Program-made: the position numbers and the translations under genes
In this document: positions 14,460 through 22,588 of the stretch, piece after piece
How the letters are laid out: each line of letters starts with the position of its first letter
Numbering within the stretch: the first letter of the stretch is position 1
Assembly (NCBI GenBank): GCA_052148295.1
Contig: JBKQIP010000018.1
Span: forward strand, 1 to 52,076
Length of the DNA stretch: 52,076 nt
Source: Bog-473 sp052148295
GTDB lineage: Bacteria > Actinomycetota > Acidimicrobiia > Acidimicrobiales > RAAP-2
Direction: 5' to 3'
Notes under the pieces: model-generated
Database searches by the model: none
Told to the model about the DNA's origin: nothing
Seen by the model: only the letters and a program-made list of their open reading frames with translations

Positions 14460-17400
14460 TCAGGTGGAGATTCTCGCGTGCGCCCGCCGAGCAGCTGTGT
14501 AGATGTCTCGATGATCTTGTGCGACCCGCTGCCAACGGAATTTGCGGGCCGCCATGGCTGAGCGCAGGGCGAGGTCTCGGCGCAGGTCGCCGTCAATCAG
14601 TACCTGCCGGACGGCATCTTGGAGGCTCGGGTTGTCGTCGGGGTCGACGAGAAGCAGGCTCTCTCGCGCGTCATCGAAAAGAGGAAGATCGGTGGCGATG
14701 ATCGGCCGTTCGATCGGGAGGACGAAGCGCAGGGCCGCACTCGATGACTCCTCGGTCTGGCGGTAGGGGAGCACGATTGCATCCGCTCCTCGCAAGATGG
14801 CAGCTGCGGTCCTATCTGGTAGGAACTCACTGATCAAGAGCACGTTGTCATCGAGTCCCCGGGCGTCGATTTCCGCGCGCACGGCGTTCTCGTACTCGCG
14901 GGACGTGGGACTGGGATGGCGAGCGCAGAGGGCGAACAAGCAGAGGTCCGGGAAGTCGGTCCGGAGCGTGTCCACCGCGCGGATGAGATCCAGGATCCCC
15001 TTGTGTGGCAGGAGAAATCCGAATGCGCCGATCACCGGCCGTGACCCGACCTTGAGAGCAAGCCGCGCGGCCGAGTGCGTGATCGGTGGCGGCGATGGCG
15101 CCCCTTGTGGCACGACGCGGACGTTGCGGACCAGTCCGAACTCCCCGAGCAATCGTGCGTCCGCCTGTTGGTGCGTGATCAATTGATCGACCCGCTGCAG
15201 GGTGGCTTCGATCTGTTTCAGGCTCACCAGGTCGCCCTCGATGTCGATGTCCGCCGTCCGATGGAGAGTCACCACCACTCCCCGATGTTCGAGTTGGCGG
15301 TCGATGAACTCGGCAAGGTGTTTGAGCTCGAAGAACCCGAAATTGAATTGGATGTGGACGACGTCAGGGTCCGACGTCGTCAGGGCTGCTTCCAATTCTC
15401 GCAAATCGGGGTTCCAGCGGTCTGACCAGCATCGGTTGACCCCACGCTCGGCGAACGGATCGACGACATCGTCCACCTTGTCGGCGAAGAGCTCGAAGGA
15501 AATGGATCCCCGGCCGTGTTCGACGATGTACCGTGAGTATTCGGCCACGCCGCAACGGGAGTTCCACGGGCTCACCATGGCGACGCGCGTCATGGTGCTC
15601 AAGTCCTCCAGTTCGTCGATGAAGTCGCCCCATCGCTCGGCGGCGGCGGCCCACGAGTATTTGGTGGCGACCAACTCGGCCGCCTTCGTGACCCGCCTTC
15701 GCACGTCCGGGCTGTCAGCGTGTTCCACGAGTCGGCTCATCTCGACCGCGAGGCGTTCGCCGTCCGGCTCGGCCCACATCGAGCCGGCGATATCCATATG
15801 CGAACCGGCGGGTTCGAGACGGAACGGAATGGTGACGGCGGTCTCCCCCGAGACGAAGTCCGCCAGTCCAGAGTGGGCGACGCTGATGACCGGGACCCCG
15901 GCGGACATTGCCTCGGCCACGGGCAGCCCGAACCCTTCACCCCGGGCCGGGTGTACGTAACAGTCCGACAGGTTATAGAGCCCCTGCAGTTCACGATCGT
16001 CGAGATCGCGGTCGATCCACCTGACGTCGGGCGGATTCGGGTGCCTGCTCCGGAGCTGCTGCAGCAGTTCGCCCACCTGGTTGTGCGGGTTGGGAAACGT
16101 CTTGAGCACCAGTGTCACGTCACTCTGGCCGTCGAACGCGGCGGCGTAGGCATCGAGCAACACGTCGATCCCCTTGCGAGGAAAGGCCGAGCTGATGTGG
16201 AGGAAACGGAACGCTCGGAGGTTTTCAAGCTCCGGTGCGTCGATGGCAGCCCTTGGGTCATGAGGGTCTACCCCGTTGCCCACCACTCGAATCGGTACAT
16301 TGACCCCCGAGTCCCAGAGCACGTCACGGACGAATTCAGACATGACGCCGACACCGTCAAGGAATCGGTTGAAATCGTCGGCCATATCAGGGGGGATCCG
16401 GCTCTCCTCCCATCCGAAGTACTCACAGGTGATCCCGCCAGGCGTGTCGATGACCCGTGGCGGGTACATCTGACGGATGACGACATCGGGATACGGGACA
16501 TCGTGAGACCGCTGGAGGAGTTCGGCGGCGCGGGGGTGTTGCTTGAGGTCCTCGACCGCCGGTGCATAGTCGCCGGGCCCCTCCGTCGCGTAAATGGACA
16601 CGGCGCGACTGGGGACACGATCGAGCTCAATCGCCAGTCTCCGGTTCATGGCTGCCAAGCTGTAGCTGGTTTCGAACGGCCCCTGCACCTGAATCTCGAG
16701 AGGATAGTGCGCACCCGAGGCGCGACGGACGACTCGCTTCAGGAGCTTTGGCACGTCGAAGGACTGAACCTGGTGGATCCGCTTGAACTGCCGTTCAACG
16801 AGACGATTGCGAAGATCTGCGTCTTCCATCACGCACCGCACAGCGGCCGCCACGATCGTGGGTTCCTTGGTGCGAAGGAGGATACCGGCCCCGCCCATGG
16901 TCTCGGGAATGGCGGCTGCCCCGAAGGCTACGACCGGAAGTCCGGCGGTCATCGCTTCGAGCACGGGAACGCCGAAGCCCTCATGTTCGCTCAGGGAGAC
17001 GAAGATGCCGGCCCGAGCGAACGCCGACTGCAGCTCGCCATCGGAAACTTTGCCGGGCATGATGATCCGATTGCCAATGCCAAGGGTGTCCGCCTGTCGC
17101 TGGACGAAGTCGACGTAGTCACTCGAGGAGGTGTCCCCGACAAGGATCAGCCGGGCGTCAGTCCCGTATGCCCCGGCGTAGACGGCGAACGCCCGGACCA
17201 AGTCGTGCTGGCACTTGTTCCCGATGATGCGACCGACGAAGAGCCAGTCCTCGGAGCGGGCCGAGGTCTCGGATGTCGGCCGGGCGAACTCGGAGAAATC
17301 CACCCGAACGGGGAGCACCTCCGCACGGCGGAACCCGGCCCGCAGCATCTCCCGTCGGTTGTAGTTGGAGTCGGCCAAACCCAGCTTGGCCCGCAGCGCC

Positions 17401-17759
17401 AGTCGCCCCAGCTGTTCCCGACCGAGCCGGATGTATTGGCGCACGCCTTCGTCGGTGAAGTAGTGCTCGGGAGTGATGTTGTGGTAGACGGCGACGATGT
17501 CGTCGGGCAGGCCGACGACCTGGTCGAACGAATCCGAGCCCATGGAGTGGTGCAGGAGCATGAGGTTGGCGTCGGAACCGGTGTAGCCCTGTACGGGGTG
17601 GATCCGTCCTTGGAGGCTGGGTTCGATGTGCTCGGCGAAGATATCCGAGGTGATGCCCATCGCGTTGAGGTGACCCTGAAGCTCGAACATCTGCCGGGTT
17701 ATGGCGTCGCCACTCGCCGTACCGGAGTGGAATTGATGAACAGCGGAGTACCTGTTCAC
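14460..17759 (-). CDS. Three-module GT4 glycosyltransferase
   Basis: This 1099-aa chain holds three GT-B glycosyltransferase modules in series. Module 1 (about 1-345) has YHNITPEHY and the donor motif EHEGFGVPVLE (258-268). Module 2 (about 352-720) has HISSAFPRKGID (521-532) and RGEGFGLPVAE (606-616). Module 3 (about 724-1099) has the start VAMVSPWNSRCGVAEYS and FLLPHKG, but its donor site reads TEESSSAALRF, without the second Glu. Each should transfer a nucleotide-activated sugar, giving a multi-step synthase for part of a polysaccharide repeat. The GTG start at 17759 overlaps the methyltransferase stop by 4 bp. Module 1 is similar to the GT4 at 30482. No frameshift is seen. Confidence 0.9.
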   Translation of the reverse strand: MNRYSAVHQFHSGTASGDAITRQMFELQGHLNAMGITSDIFAEHIEPSLQGRIHPVQGYTGSDANLMLLHHSMGSDSFDQVVGLPDDIVAVYHNITPEHYFTDEGVRQYIRLGREQLGRLALRAKLGLADSNYNRREMLRAGFRRAEVLPVRVDFSEFARPTSETSARSEDWLFVGRIIGNKCQHDLVRAFAVYAGAYGTDARLILVGDTSSSDYVDFVQRQADTLGIGNRIIMPGKVSDGELQSAFARAGIFVSLSEHEGFGVPVLEAMTAGLPVVAFGAAAIPETMGGAGILLRTKEPTIVAAAVRCVMEDADLRNRLVERQFKRIHQVQSFDVPKLLKRVVRRASGAHYPLEIQVQGPFETSYSLAAMNRRLAIELDRVPSRAVSIYATEGPGDYAPAVEDLKQHPRAAELLQRSHDVPYPDVVIRQMYPPRVIDTPGGITCEYFGWEESRIPPDMADDFNRFLDGVGVMSEFVRDVLWDSGVNVPIRVVGNGVDPHDPRAAIDAPELENLRAFRFLHISSAFPRKGIDVLLDAYAAAFDGQSDVTLVLKTFPNPHNQVGELLQQLRSRHPNPPDVRWIDRDLDDRELQGLYNLSDCYVHPARGEGFGLPVAEAMSAGVPVISVAHSGLADFVSGETAVTIPFRLEPAGSHMDIAGSMWAEPDGERLAVEMSRLVEHADSPDVRRRVTKAAELVATKYSWAAAAERWGDFIDELEDLSTMTRVAMVSPWNSRCGVAEYSRYIVEHGRGSISFELFADKVDDVVDPFAERGVNRCWSDRWNPDLRELEAALTTSDPDVVHIQFNFGFFELKHLAEFIDRQLEHRGVVVTLHRTADIDIEGDLVSLKQIEATLQRVDQLITHQQADARLLGEFGLVRNVRVVPQGAPSPPPITHSAARLALKVGSRPVIGAFGFLLPHKGILDLIRAVDTLRTDFPDLCLFALCARHPSPTSREYENAVRAEIDARGLDDNVLLISEFLPDRTAAAILRGADAIVLPYRQTEESSSAALRFVLPIERPIIATDLPLFDDARESLLLVDPDDNPSLQDAVRQVLIDGDLRRDLALRSAMAARKFRWQRVAQDHRDIYTAARRAHARIST

Positions 17760-18958
17760 CGTGTTGCGATAATCGCGTAGTCTTGAAACCCAAAGACATT
17801 CTTCAGCAGCGCCTCCACCGCAGTCTTGATGGCTCCCTCTTCGGGAAGATCATCGGCGAGCTCGAGCAGTGGGTGGGGGGAGAGCTCCTCGAGGTCAACG
17901 TCGCCGAACCCGACGCTTTGGCAGATGAATCGCAATGTCTCCGGATGCACCGGACGAACGTGGGACGTATCGGCGAAGAAGTGGTTGCCCAAGGAGTAGG
18001 AGCTGCGCGGGTTGATCGTCTCCATCACCAGGACGCCCCCGACAAGCAGCTTTTGTCGGGCGATCCTGATCAGTTTCTCGAGTTCGGAGGTGAGCAAATG
18101 CTCGATCACCTGCAGGCAGAAGATGCCCTTCAATGATTGGTCCTCCATCTGCTCGAGAAAGTGGATCCCGTCGTCCTTGATCACGGGAAGGCCCTTGACG
18201 GTGCACAGCTCGACCATTCCCGAGTCGGTGTCGACGCCCAACGCGTCGTGCCCCGCATGTCGGAGCAACTCGAGCATCTCCCCCCGGCCACAGCCGATGT
18301 CAACGACCCGTCCGGCGATCTCCGGCGGAGGGAGCTTCGTCAGGTAGTGCTCCTGAGAACGACTCGTCCCATCGCTGGGACCTCGGAAGCGCTCTTCGAA
18401 AGCCGCGTAGTCGATGTGCACCCCAGCCGCTGCGGCCATGCCCAGACGCTCCAGCACGACGGCCACCTCCTGTCGCAGCAGTTGGACGTCAGCCTGCATG
18501 GCGAACCCATCGCTGGCTTGCCAGCGGGAGCGCTCCAATCGTTCCAGTTGTTCTGTCAGCGAAGCTGCCTGCAGCTCGAATCGGGCGTTGTGCAGTTGGA
18601 GCTCGGCGAGCACACTGGAAGCCAGTTCGGCATTCTGGAGGTCGTACTCCTGCTGTATGACCCACCGTGGCTCGACATACCAGTGCGTGAGCTTCCGCAC
18701 CACCCGCTTGGCGAATTTTGACGCCCGCCCTTTCAGGCCCTTCGGCTGCCCTAGGTCAGGGGGACGAATTCTTGCTTGAAGCGCCCACACCCTACGAAGC
18801 GATGCTTCGTTGAGCGCGGTCGGCTCGGGCGTTCGCTGCCCGAGCACCCCGTCCCGCGAGCTCGTGGCGGTCGTTCCGATGTTGGTGACCAGCTGATCGA
18901 CCCGACGCACCAGCTCTTCGGCAGATATCACGTTTCCATCGACGTCGAGCACCTGCAC
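17756..18958 (-). CDS. WbdD-like SAM methyltransferase with coiled coil
   Basis: This 400-aa protein has an N-terminal coiled-coil-rich half (about residues 95-170, with heptad Leu/Glu runs) and a class I methyltransferase domain from about 180. The SAM loop reads VDIGCGRGEMLELL (219-232), followed by GVDTDSGMVE, and IFCLQVIEHLL supplies the post-II motif. The domain resembles the methyltransferase part of WbdD, which caps O9a-type polysaccharide chains; the kinase part of WbdD is absent. Its stop overlaps the start of the triple GT4, so the two are made together. A role as chain-end or phospho-sugar methylase is inference from this context and the Wzt-type exporter. Confidence 0.82.
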   Translation of the reverse strand: MQVLDVDGNVISAEELVRRVDQLVTNIGTTATSSRDGVLGQRTPEPTALNEASLRRVWALQARIRPPDLGQPKGLKGRASKFAKRVVRKLTHWYVEPRWVIQQEYDLQNAELASSVLAELQLHNARFELQAASLTEQLERLERSRWQASDGFAMQADVQLLRQEVAVVLERLGMAAAAGVHIDYAAFEERFRGPSDGTSRSQEHYLTKLPPPEIAGRVVDIGCGRGEMLELLRHAGHDALGVDTDSGMVELCTVKGLPVIKDDGIHFLEQMEDQSLKGIFCLQVIEHLLTSELEKLIRIARQKLLVGGVLVMETINPRSSYSLGNHFFADTSHVRPVHPETLRFICQSVGFGDVDLEELSPHPLLELADDLPEEGAIKTAVEALLKNVFGFQDYAIIATR

Positions 18959-19375
18959 TCCTTACGCAACGCAGCGGCAACCGCCAACGGGGCTGGCAAA
19001 TACTAACGCATGGGTTCGAGCCTCCTTTGCCCGCCAACCGCGCCGCAATCACCAAAAAGCGGCAGACGCAGACCCGTGCACCGGGTGGCTCAGCCGGTGG
19101 CCGTCCGGTCGATACGTTCCTTGGCCTTTGCGGAAGACACCCCGGAGATCACCGGTTCCGAGGTCGCGCGACTCACCTTCATCTGGTTCGCTGCGCGTGA
19201 GGCGATGACGGGCGATCGAGACGCGTTCGGACGGGCTGCCCCCGGCGGCCCTGTTTCTCCTGCTTGTCCTCTCAGCCCGGTCACAGAGTGTCGTCGTCGC
19301 AGTCACGTTTGGCGTCGTCATCGGGCTCGTGGGCCTCGAAACGGGTGAAGGTAAGCTTCGAGGCACGGTATTCCT
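18959..19375. other. Intergenic region between divergent glycan genes
   Basis: This 417-bp interval separates the methyltransferase (leftward) from the GT2 (rightward) and must hold both promoters, but I see no clear -35/-10 pair. The stretch 19230-19370 has an open frame with a hydrophobic, membrane-like reading (GLPPAALFLLLVLSAR) but no start, so it may be a remnant of a lost membrane gene. Confidence 0.4.
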
Positions 19376-20731
19376 GTGTCAGTACCCATGTCTCACGAAC
19401 ACGTGGAAGCGAGCAAGGTGACGTCAACGCAGAACCAGAATCAAGAATCGCTACCCGCCGAGCCGATCCTCCACTTCCGAGCAGAAGAAAACCCCAAGGT
19501 GACCGTCATCATTACGGGATGGCGGTCCGCACCATTGCTGATGGATTGCCTCAGGACGCTGGAAACCGGAAAGGGATCGGTTTCCTATGAGGTGATTGTT
19601 TCGTTGAACGAGCCAACGGAGTCACTGCTCACATCGCTCGAACGTGGCGTCACAGGCGCCAGCGTGATCTCCAGTTCTTACAATCTTGGGTTTGGTGGGG
19701 CCTGCAACCGGGCTGCGGCGAAGGCTCGGGGCGAGTTCATTGTGCTCCTCAATGACGATGCCGTGGTCCTCGATGGCTGGCTCGAAGCCCTGGTCGAAGC
19801 CGCTGAACAGAACCGTGACGCTGGCGCCGTGGGAAGCCGGATGGTTTTCGAGGACGGTCGCGTACAGGAAGAAGGCGCCGTGATCTGGTCCGACGGGGGG
19901 GTGACGCAGATCGACTCGGAGATCCGGGAGGAACCATTCGGTGCTCCCCGACTCAGACGAGTGGACTACTGCAGCGCCGCATCGCTTCTGGTCAGGAGAA
20001 GTACCTGGGAATCGCTCGGTGGGATGTCCGATGACTACTTTCCGGCGTACTACGAGGATGTGGACTTTTGCATGAAAATTGCCGCCCTCGGCCAGAAGGT
20101 TCTCTACCAACCCAAGTCGACTGTGGTGCACCGCCACGGCACGAGTACCACACACCGTTACCGATCGTTCCTCCTCGAGCGAAACAAGAAGCGCTTCGTC
20201 GCCAATTGGGCTGCCGCATTGGCTCTCCACGAGCCACCTGAGCCCGGATGCCGCGATGCTGTGGCGCGAGCAGCACGATTGGCCGAGTCCCGAACCTCGC
20301 CTGCCCCCGTGACCCCCACGGACCTTCGGTCGCGACCCAACGTGAAGAAGGATGCCGAATACCCCAAGCGGGAGCTCGAGCTCTATGCCGAGTACGCCTC
20401 GCAACTGGAAACCACCGTCGCCTCGGCAGAGTCAACCAATGAGCAACTGGTCTCTCAGGTCGAGGGCCTTGTCTCTCAGGTCGAGGGCCTTGCTGCTCAG
20501 ATCGAAAACCTTGAAGGTGAGCGCGTCCAACTGCACCACGACGCGAACGAACTCCAGACCCAAGTGGAATTTTATCGTGCCCGGGACCATGAGGCGCGTC
20601 ATGACCTGGCCAGCGTCTTGAGCCGGCGCCGTTACCTGATGATCGACCGTCTCTATAACACGGCAAATTCGGTCCCAGGATTCCAGCGAGCTCTGCAGTG
20701 GGTCCTCCCGTCCAGGGTCCGAACCGACTGA
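19376..20731 (+). CDS. GT2 family glycosyltransferase with C-terminal coiled coil
   Basis: This 451-aa protein has a GT-A fold of the rhamnosyltransferase type: VTVIITGW (residues 42-49), the metal-binding LLNDDAVV (124-131), and AYYEDVDFCMKI near residue 224 with the catalytic Asp. These point to transfer of a nucleotide sugar such as dTDP-rhamnose to a glycan. Residues about 330-410 form a coiled coil containing repeated SQVEGL heptads. The start is GTG at 19376, with ATG at 19388 as alternative; neither has a strong ribosome site. Codon use is less GC-biased than in the flanking metabolic genes, as in much of this locus. Confidence 0.85.
   Translation: MSVPMSHEHVEASKVTSTQNQNQESLPAEPILHFRAEENPKVTVIITGWRSAPLLMDCLRTLETGKGSVSYEVIVSLNEPTESLLTSLERGVTGASVISSSYNLGFGGACNRAAAKARGEFIVLLNDDAVVLDGWLEALVEAAEQNRDAGAVGSRMVFEDGRVQEEGAVIWSDGGVTQIDSEIREEPFGAPRLRRVDYCSAASLLVRRSTWESLGGMSDDYFPAYYEDVDFCMKIAALGQKVLYQPKSTVVHRHGTSTTHRYRSFLLERNKKRFVANWAAALALHEPPEPGCRDAVARAARLAESRTSPAPVTPTDLRSRPNVKKDAEYPKRELELYAEYASQLETTVASAESTNEQLVSQVEGLVSQVEGLAAQIENLEGERVQLHHDANELQTQVEFYRARDHEARHDLASVLSRRRYLMIDRLYNTANSVPGFQRALQWVLPSRVRTD
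20450..20491 (+). repeat. Exact 21-bp tandem duplication encoding one coiled-coil heptad
   Basis: A 21-bp unit (starting GTCTCTCAGGTCGAGGGC) occurs twice without mismatch at 20450-20470 and 20471-20491. A third, diverged copy follows. Each copy is exactly seven codons, one heptad of the GT2 coiled coil. Confidence 0.9.
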
Positions 20732-20892
20732 TCGCCGATTCCGACACACCACGCCCGGTGCTGGGTCTGCCGGATGCTTGCAGCGCCGGCCCAGGCTCGG
20801 TGCCACTCGCGCCCACTCGATGCTGCCCAACAGAGAGACATGGCGCGACTATCGTGGCTGCCTTGTCGCGGGTCGTAGGAGCCAAGGAGACC

Positions 20893-20949
20893 ATGGAGCT
20901 CGGTTTGTTGATGGCAAAATGCCCTCTATCGGGTTGGCGTGGCCGGTGA
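20893..20949 (+). CDS. Possible 18-aa upstream ORF coupled to methyltransferase
   Basis: ATG at 20893 follows AAGGAG at good spacing and encodes MELGLLMAKCPLSGWRGR. Its TGA overlaps a GTG (20946) that is in frame with the methyltransferase gene, giving a GTGA junction. This may be a leader that sets translation of the larger gene, or chance. Confidence 0.3.
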   Translation: MELGLLMAKCPLSGWRGR

Positions 20950-21788
20950 CCGACCCGGATCGTGCCGGTGGCGCCGCGCCACTTCCCTTGAGCAGCCTGA
21001 CCAATGTGGCGGCGTTTCAAGACCCTGAGTGGTTCGCGTTGTTCGAGGACCTGGCCACCTACTCCTATGATGACCACATCTTCGCCGGCAAGTCCGATCC
21101 CCACATCTACCGCAAAGGTTGGGAGTGGGTGCAGACGATCTACGGGCTCCGGCACCTTGGGATGATCGACCCTGGCCATCGGGCGATCGGGATAGGGGCT
21201 GGACGCGAGTGCGTCATCTTCTGGTTGGGAGACCGAATTCGTCAGGTGATCGCCACCGACCTCTACGGCAGTGGCGATTGGGCGACCGCCGGTGGTCGGG
21301 AAGCTGACGCCGCCGTCATCGAGAACCCCCAAGACTTCTGCCCGCGCCCAATCCGTACTGAGGCAATTGAGTTCAGAGTGATGGACGGCACCGACCTCGG
21401 GGCCTACCCCGACGGGACCTTTGATTTCTCCTGGTCGCTCTCGTCGATTGAGCATTTCGGCAGCCACGACCGCGCGGCGGATGCCGTGCGTGAGATGGCT
21501 CGCGTTGTGCGACCCGGTGGTGTCGTCGTCGTGGCCACCGAGTACCTCCTCCTCGAAGACCAGCATCACCCCGAGTTCTTCAACAAGTCGGAGATGGAGA
21601 GGTACGTCATTGAGGCCTCACCGCTGCTCGAGCTCATTGAGCCGGTGGACTGGTCGCTTCCACCCACGGACTACCTCATCGAATCGATCGTCTACCCATC
21701 CGGCATCGATCGCGTCCGACGCCACGTCGTACTCAACGACGGGACGGTTCAGTGGACGTCGTTTCTGGCCTTCTTCCGCCGGAAGTAG
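20919..21788 (+). CDS. Class I SAM-dependent methyltransferase
   Basis: This protein has up to 289 residues and a Rossmann methyltransferase core. The SAM loop is unusual, reading IGIGAGRECVIFWLG in place of the common E/DxGxGxG, followed by VIATDLYG and a FDFSWSLSSIEHF block with the acidic post-II motif, and then VRPGGVVVVATEYLL. The target cannot be read from sequence, but the neighbours suggest a sugar or lipid-linked glycan. Two starts are possible: ATG at 20919 and GTG at 20946. The latter overlaps a short upstream ORF with a strong ribosome site and may be the real start (280 aa). Confidence 0.8.
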   Translation: MPSIGLAWPVTDPDRAGGAAPLPLSSLTNVAAFQDPEWFALFEDLATYSYDDHIFAGKSDPHIYRKGWEWVQTIYGLRHLGMIDPGHRAIGIGAGRECVIFWLGDRIRQVIATDLYGSGDWATAGGREADAAVIENPQDFCPRPIRTEAIEFRVMDGTDLGAYPDGTFDFSWSLSSIEHFGSHDRAADAVREMARVVRPGGVVVVATEYLLLEDQHHPEFFNKSEMERYVIEASPLLELIEPVDWSLPPTDYLIESIVYPSGIDRVRRHVVLNDGTVQWTSFLAFFRRK

Positions 21789-21891
21789 GGTCCCGACCGA
21801 TCATCACCCACCATCGGTGATCGCAGCTTGGCCGGGCGGCGGTGAGGGCCTGAGGCTCGCCCCCCGTGGCCTTTGGAGTCTACCGGCAGCG

Positions 21892-22449
21892 TCAGCCACC
21901 GACCAGGGTGAAGACACACTGAGACGCCGAAACCGCATAGCTGAGGTAGGCCTGACATCCGGGTAGCTGCAATGCTCCGGCCGTAATGGTGGCTGTGTGA
22001 GAGGTGCCCGAGCTCGTGTCAAGATTGAAGGGCGCGCCCGTTGCGGAGGATGGGGGCGAAGCGCTGAACGTGAACACCTCGGATTGCTTACCGTCCTGGT
22101 AGACGAAGCTCAGCGTCCCTTGCAGCGTCCCCGGGGCCGAGGGGGCGATGGCTATCTGGTAGTGCGGGACCGCCGCCGACGCGTTGAGGTAGTCGCCGGG
22201 AGCGAGAAGGGCGGTGCCACCAGTCGTCGACGCGGCAGAGGTGGTGGTGGTGGTGGTCGCCACCCGTATCGGCGGGCCAGTCGACGTCGTGGCACGGGGC
22301 GGTGCCGTTGTGGTCGAAGGGTGGGAGGTGGAGGTCGCACTCGGGTTCCCGGTTGACGTACACGCCGAAGTGCCGACGGCCAGACCACCGACGGCAACGA
22401 ATCCGATAATGATCCGGCGGGTTCGTGTGCGCACGGGAATGCTCCTCAT
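21892..22449 (-). CDS. Putative secreted lipoprotein, Thr/Ser-rich
   Basis: This 185-aa protein has an Arg-rich start (RTRTRR), a hydrophobic segment and a lipobox-like GTSAC, so the Cys at about residue 30 is probably lipid-modified. A Thr/Ser/Pro linker of about 45 residues follows, including six consecutive Thr. It ends in a C-terminal domain of about 110 residues with a beta-rich pattern and two Cys near the end (PGCQAY and SQCVF). I do not recognise the domain. ATG at 22449 is chosen because upstream frame is not protein-like. It diverges from the repeat protein gene across 139 bp, and both look like cell-envelope proteins. Confidence 0.7.
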   Translation of the reverse strand: MRSIPVRTRTRRIIIGFVAVGGLAVGTSACTSTGNPSATSTSHPSTTTAPPRATTSTGPPIRVATTTTTTSAASTTGGTALLAPGDYLNASAAVPHYQIAIAPSAPGTLQGTLSFVYQDGKQSEVFTFSASPPSSATGAPFNLDTSSGTSHTATITAGALQLPGCQAYLSYAVSASQCVFTLVGG

Positions 22450-22588
22450 CAACCGCCTCTGACGGACGGGATGGTACCATTCGTCACCGACCCACTCCAG
22501 GATGTGTCCTTGCTCAAGCGTTGACGGCGTATGCCGCTGGCCTGCCTCGGAGCGGTCGGTCGCGGGGCGGAAGTGAGGGACCGAAGTC

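Noticed and set aside
15720..17780. A 686-codon + strand ORF opposite the triple glycosyltransferase
   Set aside because: It is the antisense shadow of a clear GT4 gene, with no recognisable domain.
19230..19380. Hydrophobic frame before the GT2 gene as a remnant of a transporter
   Set aside because: It is too short and has no start; the likeness to a TctA-type membrane segment is only an impression, so it is mentioned only in the intergenic note.
22152..22480. Arg/Pro/His-rich frames opposite the lipoprotein
   Set aside because: They arise from the Thr-codon repeat of the lipoprotein linker read in other frames.
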